Source of the DNA: Lachnospiraceae bacterium UBA4631
GTDB taxonomy: Bacteria > Bacillota > Clostridia > Lachnospirales > Lachnospiraceae
Direction: 5' to 3'
Assembly: GCA_002406015.1 (NCBI GenBank)
Contig: DHMX01000022.1
Coordinates: 361,617 to 425,616, forward strand
DNA length: 64,000 nt
Position 1 is the stretch's first letter; each line of letters opens with the position of its first letter. Below the pieces are notes generated by a model. The model ran no database searches. It saw nothing but the letters and a program-made list of their open reading frames with translations, and was not told where the DNA came from. Position numbers and translations under genes: made by a program. Below are positions 36,798-46,067 of the stretch, one piece after another.

Positions 36798-37689
36798 CCT
36801 TTGCCCGTTCAATATCTGTCTGCATCTGTGTTACCAACGCATCCAACGTATCAAACTTCTGCTCTGCCCTTAGAAAATGACACAACTCCACTTCCAGATA
36901 ATCTCCGTAAATATCCTGATTAAAATCAAAGATATAAGTTTCCAGTCCTACCTTTGCCTTCTCACTGACCGTTGGCTTACAGCCCAGATTGGCAATTCCG
37001 TAGTATAACTCCTGTCCGTAGTGGATTCTTGCTGCATATACTCCATATGGCGGTGTTAATTTATCCTCCGGTACAGTCTGATTGGCTGTCGGGATTCCGA
37101 TTGTATGTCCCAACCGCTGTCCATGAACAACCGTTCCGGATATGGTATAGCCCCGTCCCAGACAGGCAGTAACCCGCTCCATATTTCCGGCTTCAATTGC
37201 ATTTCGTATTACAGAGGAACTGATGTCCTCATTTTCTTCCCGCAGCTTATCAAATATTTTTACCTGAAACTGATACTGTTCTCCCAGTGCCTGCAACTGT
37301 CTGGCATCTCCTGCCCGATGACTGCCAAAGCGGAAATCACTTCCTACCGCTACTGCCTTTACTCCAAGCTGTCCTACCAGTATCGTCCGGACAAAAGCCT
37401 CTGGGTTCATAGCTGCAAATGTCTCGGAAAACGGATATTCCAGTAAAATCTGAACTCCGGTATGTTCTGCCAGCCGCAGCTTTTCCTCCTGACTGTCAAT
37501 ATGCTTTGCAGAGCCAATCTGTCTGCCTGCCGGTGAAAAGGTAAATATCACACCGGTAAGCCCTGTCTGCTGCCACGCTCTTACCTGCTGCAGTAATAAT
37601 TGATGCCCTCTGTGAAAGCCGTCAAATTTGCCCAATGCAACTGCTGTATTCTGTAATTTTAGTTCCTTCACTTCTGTAATATGCTGCAT
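36781..37689 (-). CDS. ribF: Bifunctional riboflavin kinase / FAD synthetase
   Basis: Makes FMN and then FAD from riboflavin; 302 residues. The N-terminal FAD synthetase domain has GKFDGFHRGHQLLL, with the HxGH nucleotidylyl-transfer motif, and VGSDFRFGSHRAG. The C-terminal kinase domain has GHTIGIPTANQ, GVYAARI and a final LEVELCHFLR. It ends the rimP-infB operon, following truB by 12 bases. Confidence 0.97.
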   Translation of the reverse strand: MQHITEVKELKLQNTAVALGKFDGFHRGHQLLLQQVRAWQQTGLTGVIFTFSPAGRQIGSAKHIDSQEEKLRLAEHTGVQILLEYPFSETFAAMNPEAFVRTILVGQLGVKAVAVGSDFRFGSHRAGDARQLQALGEQYQFQVKIFDKLREENEDISSSVIRNAIEAGNMERVTACLGRGYTISGTVVHGQRLGHTIGIPTANQTVPEDKLTPPYGVYAARIHYGQELYYGIANLGCKPTVSEKAKVGLETYIFDFNQDIYGDYLEVELCHFLRAEQKFDTLDALVTQMQTDIERAKEKQHL

Positions 37690-37701
37690 GTCATTCCTGC
37701 C

Positions 37702-38613
37702 TTATAAAAACATCTTATAGGGGCAAAATTCACCTGTTTCCAGATGATACTCATAAATGCCTACAAATTGCTGCTGGGAGCTATATACCAGATATTGTGG
37801 GAGCATCTGCTCATCACTTTGTGTTCCTTCCCGCAGCTTTCCGATAACGCCTTTTTTGAATTTGTTACCGTTAAATATCAGCTTATCTGCCTGCGGCTGC
37901 ACAATGATTTGCGGCAATTCCGCATACATGGCATCGATTGTTGTAATGTAGCCGGTCAAGCTTCCTGCTTTTTCATACTGTTCAATCTGTGACAGTCTTA
38001 AGCTGTTCTCCGAAGAAAATCCGCACGCCTTCGTCCGAATCAACTGCTCCATGCAGCCGCCACAGCCAAGCCGTTCTCCAATATCACGACATAAGCTCCG
38101 GATATAGGTTCCTCTGCTGCATTGTATCCGAAGCCGCACCCGCGGTAAATCTATACTCAAAATCTCCAGCCGGTAAATCGTAACCTTTCTCGGTGTCCGC
38201 TCTACCGTCTGTCCCTGTCTTGCCAGCTCATATAATTTCTTACCGTTTATTTTTATCGCAGAGTACATAGGCGGTATCTGTTCATAGGTTCCGACAAAGG
38301 CTTCTACTGCCTCTTTTACGCTTTGCTCGGATACCGTTACCGGATGGGTGCTTATTATCGTGCCGCTCGTATCCTCTGTATCAGTGGTGGTTCCCAGAAG
38401 TAAAACGGCTTCATATTCCTTATCATGGTCGGGAAGAATATCACACAGCTTTGTTGCCTTTCCCAGACAAACAACCAATACACCCTCTGCCTGTGGGTCC
38501 AAGGTGCCTGTATGTCCTATTTTTTTCTGATGAAGAATCCCTCGCAGCTTTGCAACCACATCAAAGGATGTATAACCCGGTTCCTTATATACGTTTATTA
38601 TCCCGTCATACAT
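37702..38613 (-). CDS. truB: tRNA pseudouridine(55) synthase
   Basis: Converts U55 to pseudouridine in the T-loop of tRNA; 303 residues. The N-terminus reads GIINVYKEPGYTSFDVV and the catalytic Asp lies in KIGHTGTLDPQAEGVL near 33-48. The RCSRGTYIRSLCRDIGERLG segment and a short PUA-like tail are also typical. It lies between nrnA and ribF, as in Bacillus. Confidence 0.98.
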   Translation of the reverse strand: MYDGIINVYKEPGYTSFDVVAKLRGILHQKKIGHTGTLDPQAEGVLVVCLGKATKLCDILPDHDKEYEAVLLLGTTTDTEDTSGTIISTHPVTVSEQSVKEAVEAFVGTYEQIPPMYSAIKINGKKLYELARQGQTVERTPRKVTIYRLEILSIDLPRVRLRIQCSRGTYIRSLCRDIGERLGCGGCMEQLIRTKACGFSSENSLRLSQIEQYEKAGSLTGYITTIDAMYAELPQIIVQPQADKLIFNGNKFKKGVIGKLREGTQSDEQMLPQYLVYSSQQQFVGIYEYHLETGEFCPYKMFL

Positions 38614-38634
38614 AGCTCTATCTCCATCTGAATA

Positions 38635-39582
38635 TCAAATAACTTCCTTAAGCTTCGCCAATACCTGCTCTATTACCTGCTCCTTTGTTCCCTGTAAGGA
38701 GAAGCCGGCTGCCCGAATATGACCCCCGCCGCCAAAAGATACGGCAATCTGACTCACATCCACGTAGCTATTGGAACGCAGACTGAATTTGTAGGTATCC
38801 GGTTCATATTCATAATATAAGATTGCGACTTCAATTCCTCTCGTTACCCGAAGCTGGTCAACCACACCGTCTACATCCACACTCGTTGCATGATAGGCTT
38901 CAAACTCTTCAAGCTCCAGACAGGAAACGATACAGCGTTCTTCCAAGGTCAGGTAGCTGTTTAACAATGCCTGTCCTAAAATCCGGTTCTGGATATAAGT
39001 CTTTGCATAAAAGGTATCGTCTATCGTCTGCTGCGGATTGGCACCCAGAGCGATTAAGTCGCCTGCCACACACATGGTATTCTTTGTGGTATTGGTATGC
39101 TTAAATACACCGGTATCATGGACAATCCCCAGATACAATGCCTTTGCACACTCCGTCTGAATCTTATCCCTATCTAAGATTCCATAAATTGCCTCACAGG
39201 CGGCAGATGCCTCCGGCTGCACCAGACAAATGTCTCCGTAACCGGAATTGCTGGCATGATGGTCAATCGCAACCTTCACCTTTGCAGTCTCATAGTAGAC
39301 AGAAAATTCCCCGAACCGGTCTGTACTGGCACAATCCAAAGCTAAGCATAAATCATAGCTTCGTTCCGGCTTTACCGTATGACATATCTTATCTGCCCCA
39401 CGCAGGAACAAAAATTTGTCATCAAATTCTCCCAGATAGATGTCTACCTGTTTTCCCGGAAAATTATCCATAATATAATTGTACATACCTGTGCAAGAGC
39501 CCACACAGTCTCCATCGGGACGAATATGTCCCAGAATGACTATGGACCCAGCCTTCTCTACTGCTTCGATAATCTCATTCAT
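38635..39582 (-). CDS. nrnA: Bifunctional oligoribonuclease / PAP phosphatase NrnA
   Basis: A DHH/DHHA1 phosphoesterase of 315 residues that degrades nanoRNA and 3'-phosphoadenosine 5'-phosphate, and in many Firmicutes also linear cyclic-dinucleotide products. Motifs are GHIRPDGDCVGS near 18-29, ALDCAST, IDHHASNSGYGD, and a C-terminal GGGGHIRAAG that binds substrate. It lies between rbfA and truB in conserved order. Confidence 0.95.
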   Translation of the reverse strand: MNEIIEAVEKAGSIVILGHIRPDGDCVGSCTGMYNYIMDNFPGKQVDIYLGEFDDKFLFLRGADKICHTVKPERSYDLCLALDCASTDRFGEFSVYYETAKVKVAIDHHASNSGYGDICLVQPEASAACEAIYGILDRDKIQTECAKALYLGIVHDTGVFKHTNTTKNTMCVAGDLIALGANPQQTIDDTFYAKTYIQNRILGQALLNSYLTLEERCIVSCLELEEFEAYHATSVDVDGVVDQLRVTRGIEVAILYYEYEPDTYKFSLRSNSYVDVSQIAVSFGGGGHIRAAGFSLQGTKEQVIEQVLAKLKEVI

Positions 39583-39606
39583 GCTATTTCCTCTGTCTCA
39601 CTCTTT

Positions 39607-40008
39607 CTACGCTTCTGTCTCTGGAACATCCTCTTCCGGCTTTTCTGAATCATATTCCTCTACATGAAGCTCTGCAATCTTCTTAGACATAGCAGCTCCA
39701 TACGCAATCGAATCATCCAGAATAAATGTAATCTCCGGAGTGTTTCGCAGATTCACTCTATGTGCCAGCTCCCGTCTGATATAGCCCTCTGCACTCTTTA
39801 AGCCTGTCAAGGTATTCTGCTGCTCCTCTTCCTCACCCATAACACTGATATATGCCTTACAGGTCTTTAGGTCGGGAGCCACCTGCACATCCGTTACGGA
39901 TGTCAGGAAATGGATTCTTGGGTCCTTAATGTCCTCCCGAATAATCATGCTCAGTTCCTTTTGAACCTCACTATTGATTCTCGTGTTTTTCACACTGTTT
40001 TTTCTCAT
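39607..40008 (-). CDS. rbfA: Ribosome-binding factor A
   Basis: A KH-like 30S maturation factor of 133 residues. The N-terminus RKNSVKNTRINSEVQKELS, the IKDPRIHFLTSVTDV stretch and the ALKSAEGYIRREL-like helix are typical of RbfA. A glutamate-rich tail of about 20 residues (EEYDSEKPEEDVPETEA) extends past the domain. It is encoded between infB and nrnA. Confidence 0.97.
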   Translation of the reverse strand: MRKNSVKNTRINSEVQKELSMIIREDIKDPRIHFLTSVTDVQVAPDLKTCKAYISVMGEEEEQQNTLTGLKSAEGYIRRELAHRVNLRNTPEITFILDDSIAYGAAMSKKIAELHVEEYDSEKPEEDVPETEA

Positions 40009-40048
40009 TTTATTACCTCGATTAATAATCTACTATTAACAGCTTCTA

Positions 40049-42373
40049 TTATCTTGGAATCTCCACCATGATATAAGCTTCAATCTGGTCAAATTCCTTC
40101 ACATCATTAAAGCCATCAAATACCAGACCACACTCAAAACCGGTCTTAACTTCCTTTACATCATCCTTAAACCGCTTCAGGGATGCCAAAGGTCCTTCAA
40201 ATATCTGCTCACCCTCCCGGAATACCCGACAGGTTGCATTTTTCTGAATCACACCATCCAATACATAGGAGCCTGCTATCGTACCGACTCCGGATGCCTT
40301 GTAGGTCTGACGCACTTCTGCATGACCGATAACCTTTTCTTCGTATATAGGGTCCAGCATACCCTTCATGGCTGCCTCAATATCTTCAATTGCATCATAG
40401 ATAACACGATACAACCGCAGGTCTACCTGCTCGCGTTCCGCAGTATCCTTAGCGGTAGCATCCGGACGAACATTGAAGCCTATAATAATCGCATTGGATG
40501 CAGATGCCAGAATTACATCTGATTCGTTAATGGCACCAACACCTGCATGGATAACCTTAATTACAACTTCTTCATTTGACAACTTCAAAAGACTCTGCTT
40601 TACAGCTTCTACGGAACCTTGAACATCTGCCTTTACTACCAGATTCAATTCCTTGACATTACCTGCCTGAATCTGTGAGAACAAATCATCCAGAGACATC
40701 TTGGACTTGGTTTCTGCAATCAGCTTTTCCTTCTCGTAGCTGATGAAGGCTTCTGCCATTGCCCTTGCTTCCTTTTCACTATCCGTAGCTATAAAGATTT
40801 CGCCTGCATTCGGTACACCGTTTAAGCCCAGAATCTCTACCGGAGTAGACGGTGTTGCTTCCTTTACTCTGCGATGCTTATCATCCAGCATGGCACGTAC
40901 CTTACCATGGACATTTCCGACTGCAATAATGTCGCCTACCTTTAAGGTTCCCTTCTGTACCAGTACCGTAGCAACCGGTCCGCGTCCCTTATCCAACTCT
41001 GCCTCAATTACGATACCTCTTGCCTTTCGGTCCTTATTTGCCTTTAATTCCATTACCTCTGCGGTCAACAGAATCATTTCCAGCAGATTTTCCAGACCTT
41101 CCTTAGTATGTGCAGATACCGGACAGAATATGGTGGAGCCGCCCCATTCCTCGGCTACTAAGTCATATTCCATTAATTCCTGCTTTACACGTTCAACGTT
41201 TGCACTTTCCTTATCAATCTTATTGACAGCTACAATAATCTCAACACCGGCTGCCTTTGCATGGTTAATTGCCTCTACGGTCTGCGGCATAACACCATCG
41301 TCTGCTGCAACAACCAGAATGGCAATATCGGTAGACTGGGCTCCACGCATACGCATAGCGGTGAATGCCTCATGTCCCGGTGTATCTAAGAATGTAATTG
41401 TCTGACCGTTCACTTCCACAACCGATGCACCGATATGCTGTGTAATACCGCCGGCTTCTCCTGTTGTTACACTGGTTGCCCGAATTGCATCCAGAAGTGA
41501 GGTTTTACCATGGTCAACATGACCCATAACACATACAACCGGTGGTCGTGGTGTCATTAAGGAAACATCCTCTTCTTCCTCCTTCAGCATCTCCTCTATC
41601 ACATCTACCTGTTCTTCCTCTTCGGCAATAATGTTATATTCCAGAGCAATCTCGGCTGCTTCTTCATATTCAATATCGGAATTTACATTTACCATCTTAC
41701 CGGCTAAGAACAGCTTCTTGATTAACTGATTCACTGGGGTTCCAAGCTTATCTGCTAATTCCTTAATTGTCATAACCGGAGGGAAGGTTACTGTCTTAAT
41801 GGTTTCCTCCGGCTCCTTCTCAACCGGCTTTGGCTCCGGCTTAATAAATTGACCGCTTCTCTTTTCCGGTTTTGCGGAATTTTCCGGCTTTGGTGCCTCA
41901 TTATTATGATTTGCCTTATTATTCTTTTTATTCTTCTTATTACTCTTCTGGTCAGCCTGGAAAGTTACAATATTATGCTGCTTGGAATCATTTTTCCGAT
42001 TTTTATTCTGATTCTGTCCGCCTCCGGCATTCTGGTTGCCGGTATTATTCTTACCTTCCTGCTTTTTAGGCTCAGCCGTTTCCTTCTTTGGAGCTGCCTG
42101 CTGCTTTTCCGCAGATTTCTTCGGCTGCTCAGACCGCTTCTCTTCCTTCTTAACGGCTTCCTGCTTCGGTTCTTCCTTTTTAACAGCTACAGGGGTTGCC
42201 TCCTCTGCCTTTGCTTCCTTTGCAAATGCTTTTCTGACTACGGCTTCTTCCTCTGCATCCAATGCAGACTGCGGCTTCTTTCCTGTAATTCCGTTTTGCT
42301 CCAATACTGCAATAATATCCTTGCTTTCAATACCCAGTTCCTTTTTTAATTCATGCACCTTTATTTTTGCCAT
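40049..42373 (-). CDS. infB: Translation initiation factor IF-2
   Basis: The GTPase that delivers initiator tRNA to the ribosome; 774 residues. An IF2_N motif starts the protein ([20 protein letters not shown]). A Lys/Glu/Asn/Gln-rich low-complexity linker runs from about 50 to 190. The G domain follows with [23 protein letters not shown] and NKIDKE, then beta-barrel domains and the C-terminal initiator-tRNA module. The gene sits between ylxQ (3-base gap) and rbfA. Confidence 0.99.
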   Translation of the reverse strand: MAKIKVHELKKELGIESKDIIAVLEQNGITGKKPQSALDAEEEAVVRKAFAKEAKAEEATPVAVKKEEPKQEAVKKEEKRSEQPKKSAEKQQAAPKKETAEPKKQEGKNNTGNQNAGGGQNQNKNRKNDSKQHNIVTFQADQKSNKKNKKNNKANHNNEAPKPENSAKPEKRSGQFIKPEPKPVEKEPEETIKTVTFPPVMTIKELADKLGTPVNQLIKKLFLAGKMVNVNSDIEYEEAAEIALEYNIIAEEEEQVDVIEEMLKEEEEDVSLMTPRPPVVCVMGHVDHGKTSLLDAIRATSVTTGEAGGITQHIGASVVEVNGQTITFLDTPGHEAFTAMRMRGAQSTDIAILVVAADDGVMPQTVEAINHAKAAGVEIIVAVNKIDKESANVERVKQELMEYDLVAEEWGGSTIFCPVSAHTKEGLENLLEMILLTAEVMELKANKDRKARGIVIEAELDKGRGPVATVLVQKGTLKVGDIIAVGNVHGKVRAMLDDKHRRVKEATPSTPVEILGLNGVPNAGEIFIATDSEKEARAMAEAFISYEKEKLIAETKSKMSLDDLFSQIQAGNVKELNLVVKADVQGSVEAVKQSLLKLSNEEVVIKVIHAGVGAINESDVILASASNAIIIGFNVRPDATAKDTAEREQVDLRLYRVIYDAIEDIEAAMKGMLDPIYEEKVIGHAEVRQTYKASGVGTIAGSYVLDGVIQKNATCRVFREGEQIFEGPLASLKRFKDDVKEVKTGFECGLVFDGFNDVKEFDQIEAYIMVEIPR

Positions 42374-42376
42374 CCG

Positions 42377-42706
42377 TTACACCTCCATATGGTTCTGCCT
42401 TTCAATCAGTTCTGCTATTTTCTGTCCAAAGCCTGCATCCAACACTGCCAGTGATGCCCGCCTTTCCTTGCCGATACAATGCCCCAGCATTTCCTTTGTT
42501 CCGTATACAGAAAATGGCACCTGGTAGTAACTACACGAGTCGGAAAATGCTTTCTTGGTATTATCCGATGCATCTTCCGCTATCACCACATAACACGCAG
42601 CTCCTGTCTTGATTGCTTTTTCCGTTGAAAACTCTCCGCTGACTATCTTTCCTGCCTTCATTGCCAGTCCCAGCAATGAAAATACCTTATCTTGCTTCAA
42701 GTTCAC
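42377..42706 (-). CDS. ylxQ: L7Ae-family RNA-binding protein YlxQ
   Basis: A 109-residue protein of the L7Ae/L30e/YlxQ family, which binds kink-turn-like RNAs. It reads LLGLAMKAGKIVSGEFSTEK then VIAEDASDNTKKAF, the normal signature. Its start is GTG with AAGGAG upstream, and it overlaps ylxR by 20 bases, so the two are translated together. Role in the ribosome is unclear. Confidence 0.94.
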   Translation of the reverse strand: MNLKQDKVFSLLGLAMKAGKIVSGEFSTEKAIKTGAACYVVIAEDASDNTKKAFSDSCSYYQVPFSVYGTKEMLGHCIGKERRASLAVLDAGFGQKIAELIERQNHMEV

Positions 42707-42959
42707 TCAGCTCCTTACTTAACTGTTCATATATTTCCTCCGGTATCGGCATTTTGAATGAACGTTCCAGACCCTTTTTCTTTCTTGCCTGTGCCAGACA
42801 TTCCTGTGACATACACAGATATGCTCCCCGACCATTTTTTCTGCCGGTGGCATCCAGTTCAATTGCTCCTTCCGGATTGCGAATCACCCGAATCATGGTG
42901 TTTTTTTCCACCATCTGATTACAGCCTATACATTGTCTTAAGGTTGGTTTCTTTGCCAT
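42687..42959 (-). CDS. ylxR: RNase P modulator RnpM (YlxR, DUF448)
   Basis: A 90-residue DUF448 protein; recent work in Bacillus links YlxR/RnpM to RNase P control. Visible are RQCIGCNQMVEKNTMIRV near the N-terminus and the family mark GRKNGRGAYLC near 40-50. Two CxxC-like cysteines may be structural. It lies between nusA and ylxQ. Confidence 0.96.
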   Translation of the reverse strand: MAKKPTLRQCIGCNQMVEKNTMIRVIRNPEGAIELDATGRKNGRGAYLCMSQECLAQARKKKGLERSFKMPIPEEIYEQLSKELSELEAR

Positions 42960-42980
42960 GCAATCACTCCCTGACTATTC

Positions 42981-44066
42981 CTAATCCTCGTACTCGGTTT
43001 CCTCTACCATATCCTCTGCTAATTCTCCTGCTGCTTCTGCCTGAGATTCACTCTTAATATCAATCTTATAGCCGGTCAGTCTGGCTGCCAGTCTGGCATT
43101 CTGACCTTCTTTACCGATTGCCAGAGATAACTGATTATCCGGAACAACCACCTTTGCACTCTTTTCATCCAAATCAACCGTTACCGATACAACACTGGAT
43201 GGGCTTAATGCATTTTTAATAAAAATAGCCGGATTCTCATTCCAATTAATAATATCTATTTTTTCGCCACGTAAATCGCTGACAATTGCATTTACTCTGG
43301 CACCGTTTAAACCGACACAGGCTCCTACCGGGTCAACATTTGTGTCATTCGACCATACCGCAATTTTAGAACGGGAACCTGCTTCTCTTGCAATATTCTT
43401 AATCTCTACGGTTCCGTCTGCAACCTCTGTCACTTCTTTTTCAAACAAACGCTTTACCAGCTCCGGATGTGTTCTGGATACCAGAATCTTCGGTCCCTTA
43501 TTACTTGCCTTTACCTCAATGATGTATAATTTTACCCGGTCTGTCGGATGGAATACCTCTCCCGGAATCTGTTCGTTTTCTGTCAGAATTGCATCTGTCT
43601 TATCATCCAGACTAATGCATACATTTCTGCCTACATATCTCTGCACAACACCGGTTACCACATCCTTTTCCTTACACTGGAAGTGATTGAAGATTGATTT
43701 ACGTTCTTCCTCCTTTATCTTCTGTACAATGACATTTCTGGCATTCTGTGCGGAAATCCGTCCGAAGTTCTTCGGCTGAACCTCAATTCTTACAATATCT
43801 CCTACCTCATATTTCATATCATGCATTTTTGCATCTTCCAGACTAATCTGGGTTGAAGGATTCTCAACCACTTCTACAACCTCACGTTCAATATAAGCGG
43901 TAAACGCTCCGGTTTCCCGGTTCATTTCCACCTGCATATTAACCTCACCGTCTTTATCCTTCTTATAGGCATCAATAATGGCTTTCTCGATTGTCTCCAT
44001 CAAGACTTCCTTATCAATTCCTTTCTCTTTCTCAATCTGAGTAAGTGCATCCATAATTTCTGACAT
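42981..44066 (-). CDS. nusA: Transcription termination/antitermination factor NusA
   Basis: An RNA polymerase-associated factor of 361 residues, the short Firmicute form without the C-terminal acidic repeats of enterobacteria. An N-terminal polymerase-binding domain is followed by S1 (GDIVRIEVQPKNFGRISAQNA before it) and two KH domains, with VGACVGLNGARVNAIVSDLRG and LAIGKEGQNARLAARLTG. The C-terminus ends in an acidic tail ETEYED. It follows rimP by 18 bases. Confidence 0.98.
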   Translation of the reverse strand: MSEIMDALTQIEKEKGIDKEVLMETIEKAIIDAYKKDKDGEVNMQVEMNRETGAFTAYIEREVVEVVENPSTQISLEDAKMHDMKYEVGDIVRIEVQPKNFGRISAQNARNVIVQKIKEEERKSIFNHFQCKEKDVVTGVVQRYVGRNVCISLDDKTDAILTENEQIPGEVFHPTDRVKLYIIEVKASNKGPKILVSRTHPELVKRLFEKEVTEVADGTVEIKNIAREAGSRSKIAVWSNDTNVDPVGACVGLNGARVNAIVSDLRGEKIDIINWNENPAIFIKNALSPSSVVSVTVDLDEKSAKVVVPDNQLSLAIGKEGQNARLAARLTGYKIDIKSESQAEAAGELAEDMVEETEYED

Positions 44067-44084
44067 TTTCTTATCCTCCTATTT

Positions 44085-44546
44085 TTATAAATCAATTGCC
44101 AGCCGTATCAGTGCAATTTCGTTTTTCTGAAATTCGTGTTCATCCTCATCCAATGCAAGAAGTACGGTATCCTTTGTATAAGACTTCAAAATTCCTGTAA
44201 ATTCCTTCTCACCATTCCATGCCTTATACAATTTCACTTCAACCTCTGCTCCGAGACTCTTTTCAAAGTCACGCTCCCGCCGCAACGGTCTTCCAAGTCC
44301 CGGCGAACTGACCTCCAGTATATAAGCTTCCTCTATAAAGTCCTCTTCATCCAGCTTAGCTTCCAGGGCACGACTGATGGTAACACAATCATCGATTGTA
44401 ATACCACCCTCCTTATCCGCATATACCCTTAAATAATAATTAGAACCCTCTTTTACATATTCCACATCCCAAAGTTCATACTGATGCTCATCCAGAATCG
44501 GCTGTACAAGGGCTTCACATCTCTGTTCTACCTCTGTTCGTTTCAA
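44085..44546 (-). CDS. rimP: Ribosome maturation factor RimP
   Basis: Needed for 30S assembly; 153 residues. The RimP pattern VEQRCEALVQPILDEH, LWDVEYVKEGSNYYLRVYAD and EVSSPGLGRPLRRERDFEK is clear. The start is TTG at 44546: an AAAGGAG site sits eight bases before it, whereas an in-frame start 31 codons upstream would add a leader that overlaps the 24-base palindrome and is not seen in the family. First gene of the infB operon. Confidence 0.95.
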   Translation of the reverse strand: MKRTEVEQRCEALVQPILDEHQYELWDVEYVKEGSNYYLRVYADKEGGITIDDCVTISRALEAKLDEEDFIEEAYILEVSSPGLGRPLRRERDFEKSLGAEVEVKLYKAWNGEKEFTGILKSYTKDTVLLALDEDEHEFQKNEIALIRLAIDL

Positions 44547-44580
44547 ATTCAGAACTCCTTTCCTTGTATATACATAAGAT

Positions 44581-44604
44581 AAGAGTGGACATATGTCCAC
44601 TCTT
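44581..44604 (-). promoter_or_regulatory. 24-base perfect palindrome in the rimP leader
   Basis: AAGAGTGGACAT is followed directly by its exact complement, ATGTCCACTCTT. It lies about 20 bases downstream of the predicted transcription start and about 35 before rimP. There is only a weak T-rich run after it, so an operator or RNA hairpin controlling the operon is more likely than a terminator. Confidence 0.65.
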
Positions 44605-44629
44605 ACCCATTTCTTATCACGCTTATTAC

Positions 44630-44658
44630 ATGATAGCATATACCATCACACAATGCAA
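44630..44658 (-). promoter_or_regulatory. Promoter of the rimP-nusA-infB operon
   Basis: TTGCAT (44658-44653), 17 bases and TATCAT (44635-44630) on the minus strand lie in the gap behind the zinc-ribbon gene, about 85 bases before the rimP start. Confidence 0.65.
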
Positions 44659-44682
44659 GTAAAATTTTCCTGCATCTGACTT

Positions 44683-45960
44683 TTAATAGGTGGTAATATC
44701 CAATGCACAGACAGCATCATAATCATCATATTCGATTCTCAGACATTCATCCCCGTTCTGGCTATTATAATAATCCATTCCGTCATCCTGTCCGTCTGCA
44801 GTTCCGATAATTGCCTCCACCTCGCTGCGTGTCATATTCAATGTGATTCCGCCATATACCTCACAGGAATATGCGGTGCAGTTATCAGAATAATTATCTA
44901 CATTGATTCCGGTCAACTGCAAATCATTTACGGAATATACCGTATCAGAACCGGTATTCTCAATATATCCCCAGAAGCTGCATCCGTCTTGTGAATCCAA
45001 TAACACGAACTCATAGCCTCCGGCTGCTAATCCGTTATTTTCAATATCTGCTACAACATCCGAATAGCTCGAATTAACAGACAGTCCCAGAGAGCTCAGA
45101 CCTGCAGGCATGGTATATACAATTCCATTCACTTTCATCTGGTTGGTTCCTGTAATATCAGAGTCAGCAGGTTCTGGAATGTTATAATCGTCATTACCAT
45201 AATCGTTACTGTTTGTAGTATCATCAATACCCAATTCTTCTAAAATATAATCATAATCATCCGGAACCATCTGATCTACAACAGCAGGTGATACCAGCAT
45301 CATAATTGTAATAATTAAACTAATCAGGAAGCTGAGTACACTGATAATCAAACCGGAAATACCAAGACCCTTACTGCCCTTCTTTGCCAGACATACAATT
45401 GCTAAAATTGTACCAATCAAACCAAAGATATAACCACCGAAGCAGCAAGAGGTAAGTAAGCCGATAATACCCAGTATCAATGCTGCAATTCCAAGACCCT
45501 TACCCGGCTTCTTTGCTGGTATTTCCGGCTGTTTATATGCATCTGCGGTATAAGTTCCCTGATAATTAGTTTCCATACCGGAACCAGGCATCTGCTGATA
45601 AACCGGTCCGGCTGCCATACTACCTGTCTGTGCGGCTGTAGGCGGAACGGCTGCTGATGTCGGTGCTGTATTTCCGACAGAAGCTGTATTCTGTGCAGGT
45701 GCTGTATCATCCTGCTGCATACTGAACGGATTACCCCCGGACAGTACCGTTGTTTCCTGTACTCCTTCTTCTACAGCTTCTTCTGCCTTTGCTTCCACTG
45801 CTTCTGTGTTCACATCCGGAGTAGCTTCTGCTACCGGACTAACTTCCGGTTCTGCCTGTACTTCAGGCTCCGGTGCTGCTATCGGACTGCCGCAGTTCTG
45901 ACAAAATGAATCACCCGGCTTCACCACAGAACCGCATACATTACATTTCATTTCTTCCAT
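44683..45960 (-). CDS. Zinc-ribbon membrane protein, DUF4190-like
   Basis: A 425-residue protein of unknown role. Residues 4-25 form a zinc ribbon (CNVCGSVVKPGDSFCQNC). A Pro/Ala/Gln/Thr-rich linker leads to two or three membrane helices around 155-235 (GLGIAALILGIIGLLTSCC and partners, DUF4190-like). The outer part holds two similar segments near 285-425 (LGLSVNSSYSDVVADIENNG and LNMTRSEVEAIIGTADG), probably duplicated small beta domains. ATG at 45960 has AAGGAGG upstream. It could sense or bind something at the cell surface; no proven function. Confidence 0.8.
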   Translation of the reverse strand: MEEMKCNVCGSVVKPGDSFCQNCGSPIAAPEPEVQAEPEVSPVAEATPDVNTEAVEAKAEEAVEEGVQETTVLSGGNPFSMQQDDTAPAQNTASVGNTAPTSAAVPPTAAQTGSMAAGPVYQQMPGSGMETNYQGTYTADAYKQPEIPAKKPGKGLGIAALILGIIGLLTSCCFGGYIFGLIGTILAIVCLAKKGSKGLGISGLIISVLSFLISLIITIMMLVSPAVVDQMVPDDYDYILEELGIDDTTNSNDYGNDDYNIPEPADSDITGTNQMKVNGIVYTMPAGLSSLGLSVNSSYSDVVADIENNGLAAGGYEFVLLDSQDGCSFWGYIENTGSDTVYSVNDLQLTGINVDNYSDNCTAYSCEVYGGITLNMTRSEVEAIIGTADGQDDGMDYYNSQNGDECLRIEYDDYDAVCALDITTY

Positions 45961-46038
45961 TACAATATCCTCCTTCATCCATACGAAATTCATGAGTCAT
46001 GCTCTGTTTCGTACTACTACCAATGAAATTACAGCTAC

Positions 46039-46067
46039 AGTATACCATAACTATTTTCTTCTGTCAT
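46039..46067 (-). promoter_or_regulatory. Promoter of the zinc-ribbon membrane protein
   Basis: ATGACA (46067-46062), 17 bases and TATACT (46044-46039), with a TG before the -10. The -35 lies on the stop codon of the carboxypeptidase gene. Leader about 75 bases. Confidence 0.6.
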
